Shown in pieces: positions 43,705 through 51,987 of a stretch of DNA of 64,000 bases (positions within the stretch are counted from its first letter, which is position 1; every line of letters begins with the position of its first letter). The DNA lies in assembly GCA_022508375.1 (NCBI GenBank), contig JAFLVJ010000005.1, positions 62,001 to 126,000 on the forward strand. The letters are read 5' to 3'. Source of the stretch: Clostridiales bacterium. Lineage in GTDB: Bacteria > Bacillota > Clostridia > Christensenellales > CAG-314. The notes under the pieces were generated by a model. That model saw only the letters and a program-made list of their open reading frames with translations. It made no database searches and was not told where the DNA came from. The position numbers were made by a program, and so were the translations under genes.

Positions 43705-46329
43705 ATGATTACAAACTTTTTGTATAAAAACATCCGTTGGCAATTCAACCAAAATCCATTTGCAAATTTGCTTGGCAAGTCCACCTGCGAACAGCAATTT
43801 TACGAGCAGTTGGAAAAGATAGCAAATACTTATTATCCCGAAACACGTCGCATTGACATGGTGAACGTGGAATTTTGTCTAAACAAAATTACCCTTGCGC
43901 GAGCAAAAAACTCTAGCGAAAAAGTGGCCTTGGGATATTGCAGAATATACTGGGCGCAGTACGTCCGACTCAAAACCTTATTTAACAAAAAATACATGTC
44001 TTTCCCCGCCAACGGAACAGCAACACGCGTGGAGGCTGTTGCAGAGTTGCTTGCAAAGTGCACGCAATTTGCTGTAGAAGACAAAACGCTTGACCGTATG
44101 TGTGCGCGCGCTACGGAAATTGTCCAGATGTCCGAACGGGAAGAAAGATACCTATCTGACGTTGTAGCACTGTACAAAACAAAGTACTACTGCGCGGCAA
44201 CAATTGCCATTTTGGATAAATACGCCTATGGGGAAAGATATTTAGCTAAGTTTTTACGCCCCATTCTTTTAAAAAGCAACTACGCGGAAAATATAAAATA
44301 TACCCAAACGGCATACTGCATAAAAGACCTTGCTACCGTCGTCAATTGCATGGGCGAATCGGTTGCAAAGTTAAATGACGTCTATACAAATGTCGATACA
44401 AGGTTATTTGTTTACGCCAACGGTCGCAACGTGTTCGATACCTTTTGCAAAAGCAGGTTCGGCGAGCGCACGGCGGAATTTAGCTCCACCACCAAGACCG
44501 TTGACGTTACAATGCGCTACTTCATTGCAGAACAAAAGGAAATACGCAACGTAACCGTTACCAACAAGGGTAGTCGAGCTCGTAAATTTACAGTTGAAAT
44601 TCCGTTGAAGTACGCTGATCCAACACGTACGGCGACCTATTTCCACATGGATAACGCACTGTGCATTGCAGCTGACCTTTACAGTGCGCTGGCAATTGTC
44701 CATGACAACGCTACGATGGACTGTTACGGCGAACAGGCAAGATGCTTTGAAGTAAAAATCGACAGTAATTGTTCGTTCTCATTCGACGTAGTAACCATTT
44801 ACGCACACGATACCCCCACCCTTGCGGATAAAATTGCCGAGCTTAACCGAGCGGGAAGCACCCGCAGTCCGTATCTGTGGGATAGCGCCTGTACAAGACA
44901 GAATACAAGCGATATAACGTTAAAATTATCACCCCATGGCTACGTTTTGCGTAAACCGCATAAGATTATGAGTCAACAACTCAACTATACCTATCAGTTG
45001 GGGAACAACGACGTTGCAACTTTTGTGGATAACGGAGGTAACTCCACTACCCTTGTAGATGGATTTGCATTCGGCGTAAAGGGCGAAAGCGTATATTCGG
45101 TGCGCAACGGATTGATAATCAAGTTAAACGATAATCACTTTCGACTGGACGCCGATACATTGCGGTACTCCCAAGGCGGTTCCGGTTGCAACCTGTATCA
45201 CAACAAGGGCAAAGTATATGAAGTTACACACGCAAAACCGTGTAGAACATTGTTTTATTTTCCGTTAGAGAACAAAGCAACAGTAACCTACGATAACACC
45301 GCCAAAGTTTTTACCGTTACGGATAACGTACGAAAATACTTTGTCAAGTGTTGCGGTAACGTTGAAAGCTACACCACAAACGCGCTAGAATGCAGCGAAG
45401 AAAAATTGCGTTACAAATTAAGCTGCAACCTAGTCGCAGGTAATTGCTTAGCAATTTGTTTCGGCTCGTCAGTCGGCGTTAACGTGGAAATTATTTCCGC
45501 TTCGGAAACGCCTGTTTCTGCGCCCATCGTGCGGGAAAGCCTTGTATCCACTTACCTCAATTACGTAAACGACAAAAACGTTTTTTGCTTACGTAATCAT
45601 CTCAAAAAACCCGACTGTCTGACCGTTGCCGCCATATGCTATACTAATCCGCAATACGTAAAAAATTATTTGGAAAAGATCTACACCTCGGCTACTTCAA
45701 CGACCTACTACTATGACGCGCAAGGGCGTGCAAAGCAATACTACGACAAATTAACCTTTCCCCTTGCTGTCATTTACTATCTCAATTTGGTAGGCGAATT
45801 GCCACAAGAAATGGTTAAAACGGCAAATGGGATGTTATTTAGCGACAACTACGAAGGTAAAGAACTGTGCGTGAAAGCGTTGGCGCTAATCAAGGCTTGC
45901 CGAGTTGGCGGATTTGACAAGGTGCGCTGTTTGGTGGAATATAACCACCTCAAAAAACGCATAACCTCCGACAGTAAGCTTTACGCATACGCTCAGGCTA
46001 TTGGCGCATTGCCACTATCCAATCCGTCCAAAGAACGACTAAAGGACCTGTGTAACAAGTACGATATTCCTAAAAGCTGGTACTACGTTTCCCAACTGGA
46101 AAATTTGTACGGGCTGAGTATATCTGCCGGTAAATTGCATATTGCTCCCAAGGTTACTGCGGAAAACGTTTTGGAACAATTTGCATTGAATATAAGCGGC
46201 AAACGTATTGACACCACTTTCGCCAAAGCAACCGTGCAATCGATGACGTTAAACGGTATTCAATGCTTTCAGCCCTTCTATCCGCAAAACTTGAAGAATA
46301 CCGACAACCAACTTGTAGTCAGATATTAA
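43705..46329 (+). CDS. Large cytosolic protein, possibly a divergent GH94-like protein
   Basis: 874 aa with no signal peptide or membrane segment; SD GAGGTAACAGAGT precedes the ATG. N-terminal ~200 residues are helical. The middle part is beta-sandwich-like with the phrase MRYFIAEQKEIRNVTVTNKG followed by an R-x-F-x-V strand, reminiscent of the N-terminal domain of glycoside phosphorylases (GH94), and the end (ISAGKLHIAPKV) resembles the beta-sheet end of that family. The GH94 catalytic Asp motif (GDWND) is not found. It may be a degenerate or non-catalytic relative, or a different family. Low certainty on function, high that it is a gene. Confidence 0.6.
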   Translation: MITNFLYKNIRWQFNQNPFANLLGKSTCEQQFYEQLEKIANTYYPETRRIDMVNVEFCLNKITLARAKNSSEKVALGYCRIYWAQYVRLKTLFNKKYMSFPANGTATRVEAVAELLAKCTQFAVEDKTLDRMCARATEIVQMSEREERYLSDVVALYKTKYYCAATIAILDKYAYGERYLAKFLRPILLKSNYAENIKYTQTAYCIKDLATVVNCMGESVAKLNDVYTNVDTRLFVYANGRNVFDTFCKSRFGERTAEFSSTTKTVDVTMRYFIAEQKEIRNVTVTNKGSRARKFTVEIPLKYADPTRTATYFHMDNALCIAADLYSALAIVHDNATMDCYGEQARCFEVKIDSNCSFSFDVVTIYAHDTPTLADKIAELNRAGSTRSPYLWDSACTRQNTSDITLKLSPHGYVLRKPHKIMSQQLNYTYQLGNNDVATFVDNGGNSTTLVDGFAFGVKGESVYSVRNGLIIKLNDNHFRLDADTLRYSQGGSGCNLYHNKGKVYEVTHAKPCRTLFYFPLENKATVTYDNTAKVFTVTDNVRKYFVKCCGNVESYTTNALECSEEKLRYKLSCNLVAGNCLAICFGSSVGVNVEIISASETPVSAPIVRESLVSTYLNYVNDKNVFCLRNHLKKPDCLTVAAICYTNPQYVKNYLEKIYTSATSTTYYYDAQGRAKQYYDKLTFPLAVIYYLNLVGELPQEMVKTANGMLFSDNYEGKELCVKALALIKACRVGGFDKVRCLVEYNHLKKRITSDSKLYAYAQAIGALPLSNPSKERLKDLCNKYDIPKSWYYVSQLENLYGLSISAGKLHIAPKVTAENVLEQFALNISGKRIDTTFAKATVQSMTLNGIQCFQPFYPQNLKNTDNQLVVRY

Positions 46330-46361
46330 ACTCTTTTCTAAAATCTATTAACGTAAAACAA

Positions 46362-46392
46362 CTCCCCTTACCATAAATAAGGGGAGCTTTTT
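46362..46392 (+). terminator. Terminator of the 874-residue protein gene
   Basis: 9-bp stem CTCCCCTTA/TAAGGGGAG (46362-46370/46378-46386) plus T-run. Confidence 0.85.
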
Positions 46393-46397
46393 ATTTT

Positions 46398-46525
46398 TAA
46401 AAAATCGAAGGGTTGAGGCGGTTAGAAGCGAGCAAGACGAGGCAAACGAGCATTTTTGAGGGGAGTGTACTAAGCGTACATGACCCGATGAAATGCGAAG
46501 TTTAACAAAGTATTGCGAAGATTAT
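46398..46525. other. Intergenic region with repeat-like sequence
   Basis: No ORF with a start signal. The stretch has unusual composition: repeated AGCGAGCAAGACGAGG-like and AACGAGCATTTTTGAGG words and an inverted repeat GTGTAC/GTACAT (46466-46482). It resembles a dispersed intergenic repeat, but only one copy is visible in this window. Confidence 0.35.
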
Positions 46526-46532
46526 AGCCGCA

Positions 46533-46910
46533 TCAAACTATGTGGCGCAGGCTTGGCTTCATAAGATGCGGCACATAATCCAACAGTTCTTCCACAACCG
46601 TTAGTTGCGCTTTGAGTTGTTCATAGTCCTGCTGTTCTGCGTACGCCTGTCCTTCCGCGAAACGTAAGTTTATCTCGTAAACGTCGATATGGGGTAATAA
46701 AAGTTCACTTTTTTCTCGCAAATCCACCCACTTGTCGCGAAATTCATTGTATTCCTCCACCGTCAAGTTTTCGTTTTCGCACTTGACGATTATATCTTCA
46801 CAGTCTTTTGCAAGTTTTTCGTAACTCCTGCTTAGCAACACTACCTCCAATACTCCGCAGGTAATTACTAACACCAACGCGATGAGTCCTGCCCAAATGT
46901 TTTTTGTCAT
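46533..46910 (-). CDS. DUF4363 family protein
   Basis: 125 aa: an N-terminal membrane helix (residues ~7-28) then a helical extracytoplasmic domain with NLTVEEYNEFRDKWVDLREKSELLLPH, the DUF4363 pattern. It overlaps the DUF421 gene upstream by ATGA and the pair is frequently encoded together in Clostridia. Molecular role is unknown. Confidence 0.8.
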   Translation of the reverse strand: MTKNIWAGLIALVLVITCGVLEVVLLSRSYEKLAKDCEDIIVKCENENLTVEEYNEFRDKWVDLREKSELLLPHIDVYEINLRFAEGQAYAEQQDYEQLKAQLTVVEELLDYVPHLMKPSLRHIV

Positions 46911-47581
46911 TTGCGTGTTACCTCCACGTTTTTGAAATATATCGAACTGTTGCGCTTTTGCAATGTCATACGTTTGTTTTCGTCAATTGCAAGCAATATA
47001 ACGTTTTTCAGTTTGACCTGTTCGTTTGTAAGTAGGCGCTCCAGTTCTTGCTTGTCAAATCCGTTTTCCTTGATGTTTTCCTCATTCCACTTGCCTTCTA
47101 ACACAACGGGAATAGGCAACGTCTGTTGCTTGTCTTCCATGTTTTTATTTGCAACTACAGTCAGTTGACCGTTTGTTTCCATTATGCCGTAGGTAACTTC
47201 TTCCAGGGAAAAATACTCGGACGAACGCATTGACTGAAGCAGATCGTTAACGTGCATATTGAGGCTTTTCAGCGCTTTAACATCAATCCCATGTGCGTCT
47301 ATTACCATAACGGGCTTACCGTTGATAACTCCTTGCATCTTTTCACTCTTGGACAACAGCAAGATAAATTGGTGAATGACAAACATCGTCAGGATTGCCA
47401 CAATACCGAAGGTAATGGGAATGGATCTATCCGCCATGGGAATACATGCCAGTTCGGAAATAACCAGTGTTATTACCAGTTCAAACGGCTCCATTTCGCC
47501 AATTTGACGTTTGCCCATAAGTCTGAAAACAAACAACAGTACAGCGAACAATATTATCGCTCTAATAAATATTATTATCAT
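46907..47581 (-). CDS. DUF421 (YetF-like) membrane protein
   Basis: 224 aa from the ATG at 47581; a TTG at 47632 would extend it and neither has a strong SD. Three membrane helices with FVFRLMGKRQIGEMEPFELVITL, the diagnostic DUF421 segment, followed by the cytosolic YetF domain (MHVNDLLQSMRSSEYFSLEEVTYGIME). Family members sit in the membrane of spore-formers and are linked to spore or stress functions. Co-transcribed with DUF4363. Confidence 0.85.
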   Translation of the reverse strand: MIIIFIRAIILFAVLLFVFRLMGKRQIGEMEPFELVITLVISELACIPMADRSIPITFGIVAILTMFVIHQFILLLSKSEKMQGVINGKPVMVIDAHGIDVKALKSLNMHVNDLLQSMRSSEYFSLEEVTYGIMETNGQLTVVANKNMEDKQQTLPIPVVLEGKWNEENIKENGFDKQELERLLTNEQVKLKNVILLAIDENKRMTLQKRNSSIYFKNVEVTRK

Positions 47582-47674
47582 GATGGTAGTTTGAGCAAAT
47601 ATCCGTTTTATATGCAGACATAAATATCGCAATATGGGGTGATTTATTTACATTATTTGCACTGCCTATTTTTG

Positions 47675-47703
47675 TTTACATTTAGCACCGTTTGTGGTAT
47701 GCT
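47675..47703 (+). promoter_or_regulatory. folT promoter
   Basis: TTTACA (47675-47680), 17-bp spacer, TATGCT (47698-47703). The predicted start (~47710) coincides with the first base pairs of the riboswitch. Confidence 0.7.
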
Positions 47704-47708
47704 ATCGT

Positions 47709-47862
47709 TAGCAAAGTTGACGGCGCGCGTTAAGTGCTACGTTTAGGAAAAAGCGTGGACGAAAGTACATATATGTACTGCGGTGCGTCGTTCGGTCCGT
47801 TGCTTGCTACATATAAGTGGCTATATCACCCTTCGGACTGCTTTTGCAATACGCAAAAGGAG
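47709..47862 (+). promoter_or_regulatory. Tetrahydrofolate (THF) riboswitch and SD-sequestering hairpin
   Basis: The aptamer spans 47709-47809. P1 TAGCAA/TTGCTA (47709-47714/47804-47809) and P2 pairing GACG/CGTC enclose the conserved GCGTTAAGTG (47728-47737). P3 is CTACG/CGTGG with loop containing AGGA. Then comes ACGAA, a P4 stem AGTACAT/ATGTACT and the conserved GCGGTG, exactly the block order of class I THF riboswitches; GGA in the P3 loop can pair with TCC at 47796-47798 as the pseudoknot. After the aptamer a stem CTTTTGC/GCAAAAG (47841-47847/47853-47859) overlaps the SD AAAAGGAG. The switch thus probably represses translation of folT when THF is bound. Confidence 0.85.
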
Positions 47863-47869
47863 TTTTTTT

Positions 47870-48517
47870 ATGAACAGAACATTTAAATTGACAAGCATTG
47901 CAATGCTGACAGCGCTATCCATTGTGACGAATATGTTCACGGTACCGCTATCCGGCAGCAATTCGATGTCTTTTACCATTGCAATTTGTTTCTTTACCGG
48001 GATATATTTCGGGATTTTGCCAGCTGCATTTGTGGGTTTTACCGGCGATCTTCTTGCGCACTTCATATATCCGCATGGACCTTACAACGTATTTATTGCG
48101 CTGTCAACCACACTGTTTGGCGTAATCTGCGCCTTAATATACAAGCTAAAGTTACCCAAGATTGTTAATCTCATTATAACTACTGTAATTTGCTACGTCG
48201 TGTGTCTGTGCGCTTTCAACACTTTTGGATTGTGGTTGCAAATCATTGTCGGCGCAAAAACAAGTCCTATCGGGACGTACGGTATTTACAGCGTGATAGA
48301 TTTTGTTAGAATGGAAAAAGGCGGAATAAAAAAGAGCTTTTGGTTATACCTTGCAGGCAGGGCGCCTTGGTCTGCGATAAACATTGTAATTAACGCCGTG
48401 ATTATTGCGGGATTGCAACAATCGGGAGTTATCGAAAAACTCATGGCAAAAGTACGCAGTATCGATGAAAACAAGGCGAAAGAAAAACAATCCTTGCAAA
48501 AAGATGACAATGCGTAA
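47870..48517 (+). CDS. folT: Folate-type ECF transporter S component
   Basis: 215 aa from the ATG behind AAAAGGAG; in-frame codons upstream lie inside the riboswitch. About six membrane helices, N-terminal LTSIAMLTALSIVTNMF and FTGIYFGILPAAFVGFTGDLLAHF, the FolT/S-component pattern. It binds a B-vitamin, here folate as shown by the riboswitch, and works with the shared EcfA-EcfA'-EcfT module encoded elsewhere. It converges on murI. Confidence 0.88.
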   Translation: MNRTFKLTSIAMLTALSIVTNMFTVPLSGSNSMSFTIAICFFTGIYFGILPAAFVGFTGDLLAHFIYPHGPYNVFIALSTTLFGVICALIYKLKLPKIVNLIITTVICYVVCLCAFNTFGLWLQIIVGAKTSPIGTYGIYSVIDFVRMEKGGIKKSFWLYLAGRAPWSAINIVINAVIIAGLQQSGVIEKLMAKVRSIDENKAKEKQSLQKDDNA

Positions 48518-48546
48518 AACATTGAATTGTTGTTTATAACTATTGT

Positions 48547-49299
48547 CTATATGTCAACGTGCACAAAATCAACCTGTCCAAACCACTTCGCGACGCTGTT
48601 TGCTTGTTTTTGCGCCCCAGTTGTTAAAAACACGGTATCAGGCACGATGCTATTGTCGCTTAGCGGTTGAAAGTCACTGCAACACTCCACTATCATTGCT
48701 CCGTTAGCATACGGAGCAATTTTTTTGCTCAAAAGAGGAAAATGTGTACATCCCAAAATAACGGTATCAACGTTACAATTTGGCAACGTGTACAAAGCGG
48801 CATCTACCTCTCGGCTACACTCCAATGAGTCAACAGCGTTAGCCTCTACAAACGGTACAAAGCTACTACACGGAAACGCTACAGTAGCAATACCGTTTGC
48901 ATTTAAAATACGTTGATATACTCCACTGTTCACGGTTGCATTTGTTGCAAGCAAAGCCACACATTTGTTTACGGTAATGTCCGCTACGCGCTTGCAGGTC
49001 GGAACAATTACGTCGTATATAGGCAAGTTGAATTGCTGTCGGATGTTATCCGCAAAACACGACGCAGTGTTACAAGCAATTACCACCGCCTGCGCGCGAG
49101 CGTCCTGTAAAAAACGCACAAGTTGCTGTACCCTGTTAAGTATCTGCTGTGGTGACTTGGTACCGTACGGACAGTAAGCGCTATCAGCAATATATACAAA
49201 ATTGCAGGTTGGATAATCGTGCTGTAGTTGCTTGAGAATAGTCAATCCGCCTACACCGCTGTCAATAACGCCTATATACCCGGTAAAATATCTATTCAT
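48547..49299 (-). CDS. murI: Glutamate racemase
   Basis: 250 aa. N-terminal DSGVGGLT, first catalytic cysteine in ACNTAS (~74), second in ILGCTHFPLL (~185), all diagnostic. It makes D-glutamate for peptidoglycan in the cytosol. No SD is present and TATAAA lies only a few bases before the ATG (ATATAAAATAATATG), so the mRNA may be leaderless. Confidence 0.95.
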   Translation of the reverse strand: MNRYFTGYIGVIDSGVGGLTILKQLQHDYPTCNFVYIADSAYCPYGTKSPQQILNRVQQLVRFLQDARAQAVVIACNTASCFADNIRQQFNLPIYDVIVPTCKRVADITVNKCVALLATNATVNSGVYQRILNANGIATVAFPCSSFVPFVEANAVDSLECSREVDAALYTLPNCNVDTVILGCTHFPLLSKKIAPYANGAMIVECCSDFQPLSDNSIVPDTVFLTTGAQKQANSVAKWFGQVDFVHVDI

Positions 49300-49372
49300 A
49301 TTATTTTATATGAAAATAGTTTGCACTTAGTTATTTAAAAATAAAAAGCATAATAAAAGACATTAAAAATAC

Positions 49373-49401
49373 TTGCGAATTTCGTTGATATAAAGTATAA
49401 T
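49373..49401 (+). promoter_or_regulatory. tRNA-Leu(CAG) promoter
   Basis: TTGCGA (49373-49378), 17-bp spacer, TATAAT (49396-49401), 13 bp before the tRNA. Confidence 0.75.
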
Positions 49402-49414
49402 AATTTAGCAATAT

Positions 49415-49497
49415 GCGGATGTGGCGAAATTGGCAGACGCGCATGATTCAGGTTCATGTGAGAAATCATGCAGGTTCAAGTCCTGTCATCCGCACCA
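49415..49497 (+). tRNA. tRNA-Leu(CAG)
   Basis: Acceptor GCGGATG/CATCCGC, anticodon stem CATGA/TCATG with loop TTCAGGT (anticodon CAG), long variable arm, CCA encoded. Confidence 0.95.
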
Positions 49498-49501
49498 AAA
49501 A

Positions 49502-49540
49502 AACAGTAGCTCGAATCGTATCGACCTACTGTTTTTTTTT
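49502..49540 (+). terminator. Terminator of tRNA-Leu(CAG)
   Basis: AACAGTAG/CTACTGTT (49502-49509/49526-49533) followed by T8. Confidence 0.85.
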
Positions 49541-49581
49541 CGCTATAAAAAGCTAAATAGTCTTTCATTAAATTGCAGGCG

Positions 49582-50379
49582 TCAATCATCTTTAAGATCG
49601 CCACCACGACAAAGATTAGCAAGTTCAAAATCGGACTTATGCTGTTTTTTACCTTTGCCGAATATTTCATCGCGCCAAGTTTCCTTCCCTTCGATAATAC
49701 GCACTTTATTTCCGCATTCATGGCAAGTGTACCAAGCCCAACCATCGAATTCGGTCATTATTTCGCCGCAGGTCTTACATGTAGGATAATTGCCTTCACC
49801 CAATCCGTAAACCTCGTCGTTGTTGTGATTGCCAGAGCTTGGCGCGAAATATGTATCATCACTGCCCACCGTCGGGGAAGCGGCAACGGAAGATTCAACT
49901 ACAACGCCAATTTCAGCGGCAATCTTACCTTCGGTGATTAACCATTGCTTTGCTTTTTCACAGCGCAATTTTCTGCAATTTGAACACAAGGTTGCATCTG
50001 AATTGGAGAGTATTTTACCACAATCGACGCATATTCCTTTGATATTATCCGACACAGTGTCATTCTCGTACCCGCAAATGCGACAGACATGTTTTGATGA
50101 GCCTCTTTCAAAGTCCTCTTGATTGTTAAGATAGGTTCCACATTGATCACAGAACCAAAACACACAATCGTCCAAGAAATACTTTTCAGAAAAATGATAT
50201 CCGCAATTATTACACTTCCACAGTGCCGATTGCTTGTTGAATACCATTTTCCCGTTTTTACAAGAAGGACAATACATCCACTTTTTGATATTGCGAATAA
50301 AAAAGTATGAAATCCGACTTCGTACACTGACGGGTTTATTTTTAGATTTTTTTCTCATCGGTTGCTTTACCTTTTCCAT
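49582..50379 (-). CDS. Four-zinc-ribbon protein
   Basis: 265 aa. Eight CxxC knuckles (CPSC, CNNC, CDQC, CRIC, CVDC, CSNC, CKTC, CHEC) form four treble-clef or ribbon zinc sites. Between the third and fourth lies a Ser/Gly-rich flexible segment (~residues 165-200). The basic N-terminus (KQPMRKKSKNK) may contact nucleic acid. The phrase DDCVFWFCDQCGTYLNNQE recurs in Clostridia proteins of unknown function. Role is unknown; protein or nucleic-acid binding is the likeliest. Confidence 0.7.
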   Translation of the reverse strand: MEKVKQPMRKKSKNKPVSVRSRISYFFIRNIKKWMYCPSCKNGKMVFNKQSALWKCNNCGYHFSEKYFLDDCVFWFCDQCGTYLNNQEDFERGSSKHVCRICGYENDTVSDNIKGICVDCGKILSNSDATLCSNCRKLRCEKAKQWLITEGKIAAEIGVVVESSVAASPTVGSDDTYFAPSSGNHNNDEVYGLGEGNYPTCKTCGEIMTEFDGWAWYTCHECGNKVRIIEGKETWRDEIFGKGKKQHKSDFELANLCRGGDLKDD

Positions 50380-50453
50380 ACATATTCCATCTTTAGCTTA
50401 CTTAATTAACTAATGGGGTGTGTTTTGTGATATTTAAAAATTTATATACTGTG

Positions 50454-51170
50454 CTAAAATATTATTGCGCACTTGATTACTGTGTTACCATCCTTCTTGA
50501 CGGAGAGGATGTCGTGGCGTTCGCATGACTGCTTGTGTACGGTGAGCGTATCCCCTTCGTAAGACTGATTGACGTAGCACACTTCGATTTCTCTTATCGG
50601 ACGTTTTAATATTTCTTCAACAGTATAGGTATTAAATATAAAACGCAAATACTCTACGTTGTTGCAATGTTGACTGAAGTCAATATTTGTTGAACGCACC
50701 GTCACGGTTTCGACAATGGGTAGGTCGGTGTCGTCAATCTTGGCAAACTCGATTTTTCTTTGCGATGGTTCCACAACAAAGTTTTCGTTTACGCCAACTG
50801 TAGAGGTACGGCGGATTCGTCCCGTGGTAACGTCGAGAGCGCACATTTCGCAACTGGAATACGCAACCGGTTCGCCTTGCATATTTTTAATGGCAGTATC
50901 AACAACCAATTTCGCCGACGAAATATCGGAAATAAAACTTTCCACGTAAAAAATCTCACCCCAGTATAGTCCACCGAGTATTTCGATACGGTTTTTTGTA
51001 AACACCCAAAAGGCATTGTAAAGCCTTCTAACGGTTAATCCGTCTATTTTGAGTGCTCCCATGCCTTCGGTAATGGCTGTCTCCACCACACCGAACAATC
51101 CCATTGTAGATAGTTTGGCGTCGGCACCCACTTGCGTGCTGCCTACCATTTGTTGCTTTTTATATACCAT
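50454..51170 (-). CDS. Acyl-ACP thioesterase family protein
   Basis: 238 aa: two hotdog domains, as in bacterial acyl-ACP thioesterases. The catalytic N-x-H region reads NIDFSQHCNNVEYLRF, and the N-terminus carries VGADAKLSTMGLFGVVETAITEG. It would release fatty acids from acyl carrier protein. SD TAGGAGC precedes the ATG. The gene stands alone; no fatty-acid-synthesis genes are near. Chain length preference is unknown. Confidence 0.85.
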   Translation of the reverse strand: MVYKKQQMVGSTQVGADAKLSTMGLFGVVETAITEGMGALKIDGLTVRRLYNAFWVFTKNRIEILGGLYWGEIFYVESFISDISSAKLVVDTAIKNMQGEPVAYSSCEMCALDVTTGRIRRTSTVGVNENFVVEPSQRKIEFAKIDDTDLPIVETVTVRSTNIDFSQHCNNVEYLRFIFNTYTVEEILKRPIREIEVCYVNQSYEGDTLTVHKQSCERHDILSVKKDGNTVIKCAIIF

Positions 51171-51224
51171 AAATGCTCCTAATTTAATGTGAAATTGTTA
51201 TTATATATTTTATTTATACTTGCC

Positions 51225-51539
51225 TCACGACGAGGCGTCCTCCAACGTTTCCAACAGAAAACTTACAGGGCGAAAGCCGTCGTTACAACTTATCAACGCG
51301 GATTTTTCATTCTTCATCCAACCGTCGTAGAAGTTTCCGCCGCCTTCGGCCAACACCTTGACAAAGGACGAAATGCTGTCCCAAGCACTGTCGCAAAAAC
51401 CATTAGGTTTTTGTCCGTCATATGCTACAAAAACTTGACCCAGTTGCATATCACAGGCGTGTTCGATTGGGTTTTCGTATTGCGCAATCAGGTCGTCGTA
51501 CCTCGCCATTTTCATAACTGTTATTTTTACTTTTTTCAT
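51225..51539 (-). CDS. TIGR04076 family protein
   Basis: 104 aa. Pattern MKKVKITVMK at the start, then KPNGFCDSAWDSISSFVKVLAEGG, and a C-terminal SCNDGFRPVSFLLETLE with conserved cysteines, which together are typical of TIGR04076 proteins in anaerobic bacteria. Function is unknown. Confidence 0.8.
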   Translation of the reverse strand: MKKVKITVMKMARYDDLIAQYENPIEHACDMQLGQVFVAYDGQKPNGFCDSAWDSISSFVKVLAEGGGNFYDGWMKNEKSALISCNDGFRPVSFLLETLEDASS

Positions 51540-51598
51540 CTTTTACAATCCCCCGATTTGCTCAAACGTAAACCCTTCGCACAAATCAATTTATAGTG

Positions 51599-51922
51599 TT
51601 ACATAACAATTGTGTGCTTAAAAAACCTTTCCTGAAAGTTTACCTGTCGCTCTATTTCATCCTTGCTAAAAGAGCAGTTTTCGGGTGCTACGACCCACTT
51701 GTCTTCCACGTCGTTTTCTCGGTGGATAATGGCAATTACTTTGCCTGTAAATTCCTTTACGGCAACGTCAACGCCCAATATATACGCGTCCTGTTCTTCA
51801 CCGTCACCTGCCATTACACCATTAACATAGCCGTAATTTATCGAGTAGTAAATATCTTTATGCTCGGGATGATAACTGCCTAACGGTCTATCAACGGTTA
51901 CTTTGACAATTTTACCAATCAT
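51599..51922 (-). CDS. Inorganic-pyrophosphatase-like protein (short form)
   Basis: 107 aa, well under the ~175 aa of classic family I pyrophosphatases. It starts IGKIVKVTVDRPLGSYHPEH and has YGYVNG, DGEEQDAYILGV and WVVAPE, corresponding to the core active-site strands of PPase (E/K and the D-rich loop) with the C-terminal part missing. Such short versions recur in Clostridia and may be a distinct enzyme. Hydrolysis of pyrophosphate is inferred. Confidence 0.7.
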   Translation of the reverse strand: MIGKIVKVTVDRPLGSYHPEHKDIYYSINYGYVNGVMAGDGEEQDAYILGVDVAVKEFTGKVIAIIHRENDVEDKWVVAPENCSFSKDEIERQVNFQERFFKHTIVM

Positions 51923-51943
51923 ATACTTCGTTACAATATTTGA

Positions 51944-51973
51944 GGGGAAGAAACAAACACATGTTTCTTCCCC
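51944..51973. terminator. lysS terminator
   Basis: Stem GGGGAAGAAAC/GTTTCTTCCCC (51944-51954/51963-51973); no strong T-run, but very stable. Confidence 0.7.
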
Positions 51974-51987
51974 TATTATCTAAAGAT

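Noticed and set aside
46398..46525. Coding gene in the repeat-like stretch
   Set aside because: No ORF with start signal or codon pattern on either strand.
49421..49789. 122-codon plus-strand ORF starting in tRNA-Leu(CAG)
   Set aside because: The start lies inside the tRNA and the rest is antisense to the zinc-ribbon gene.
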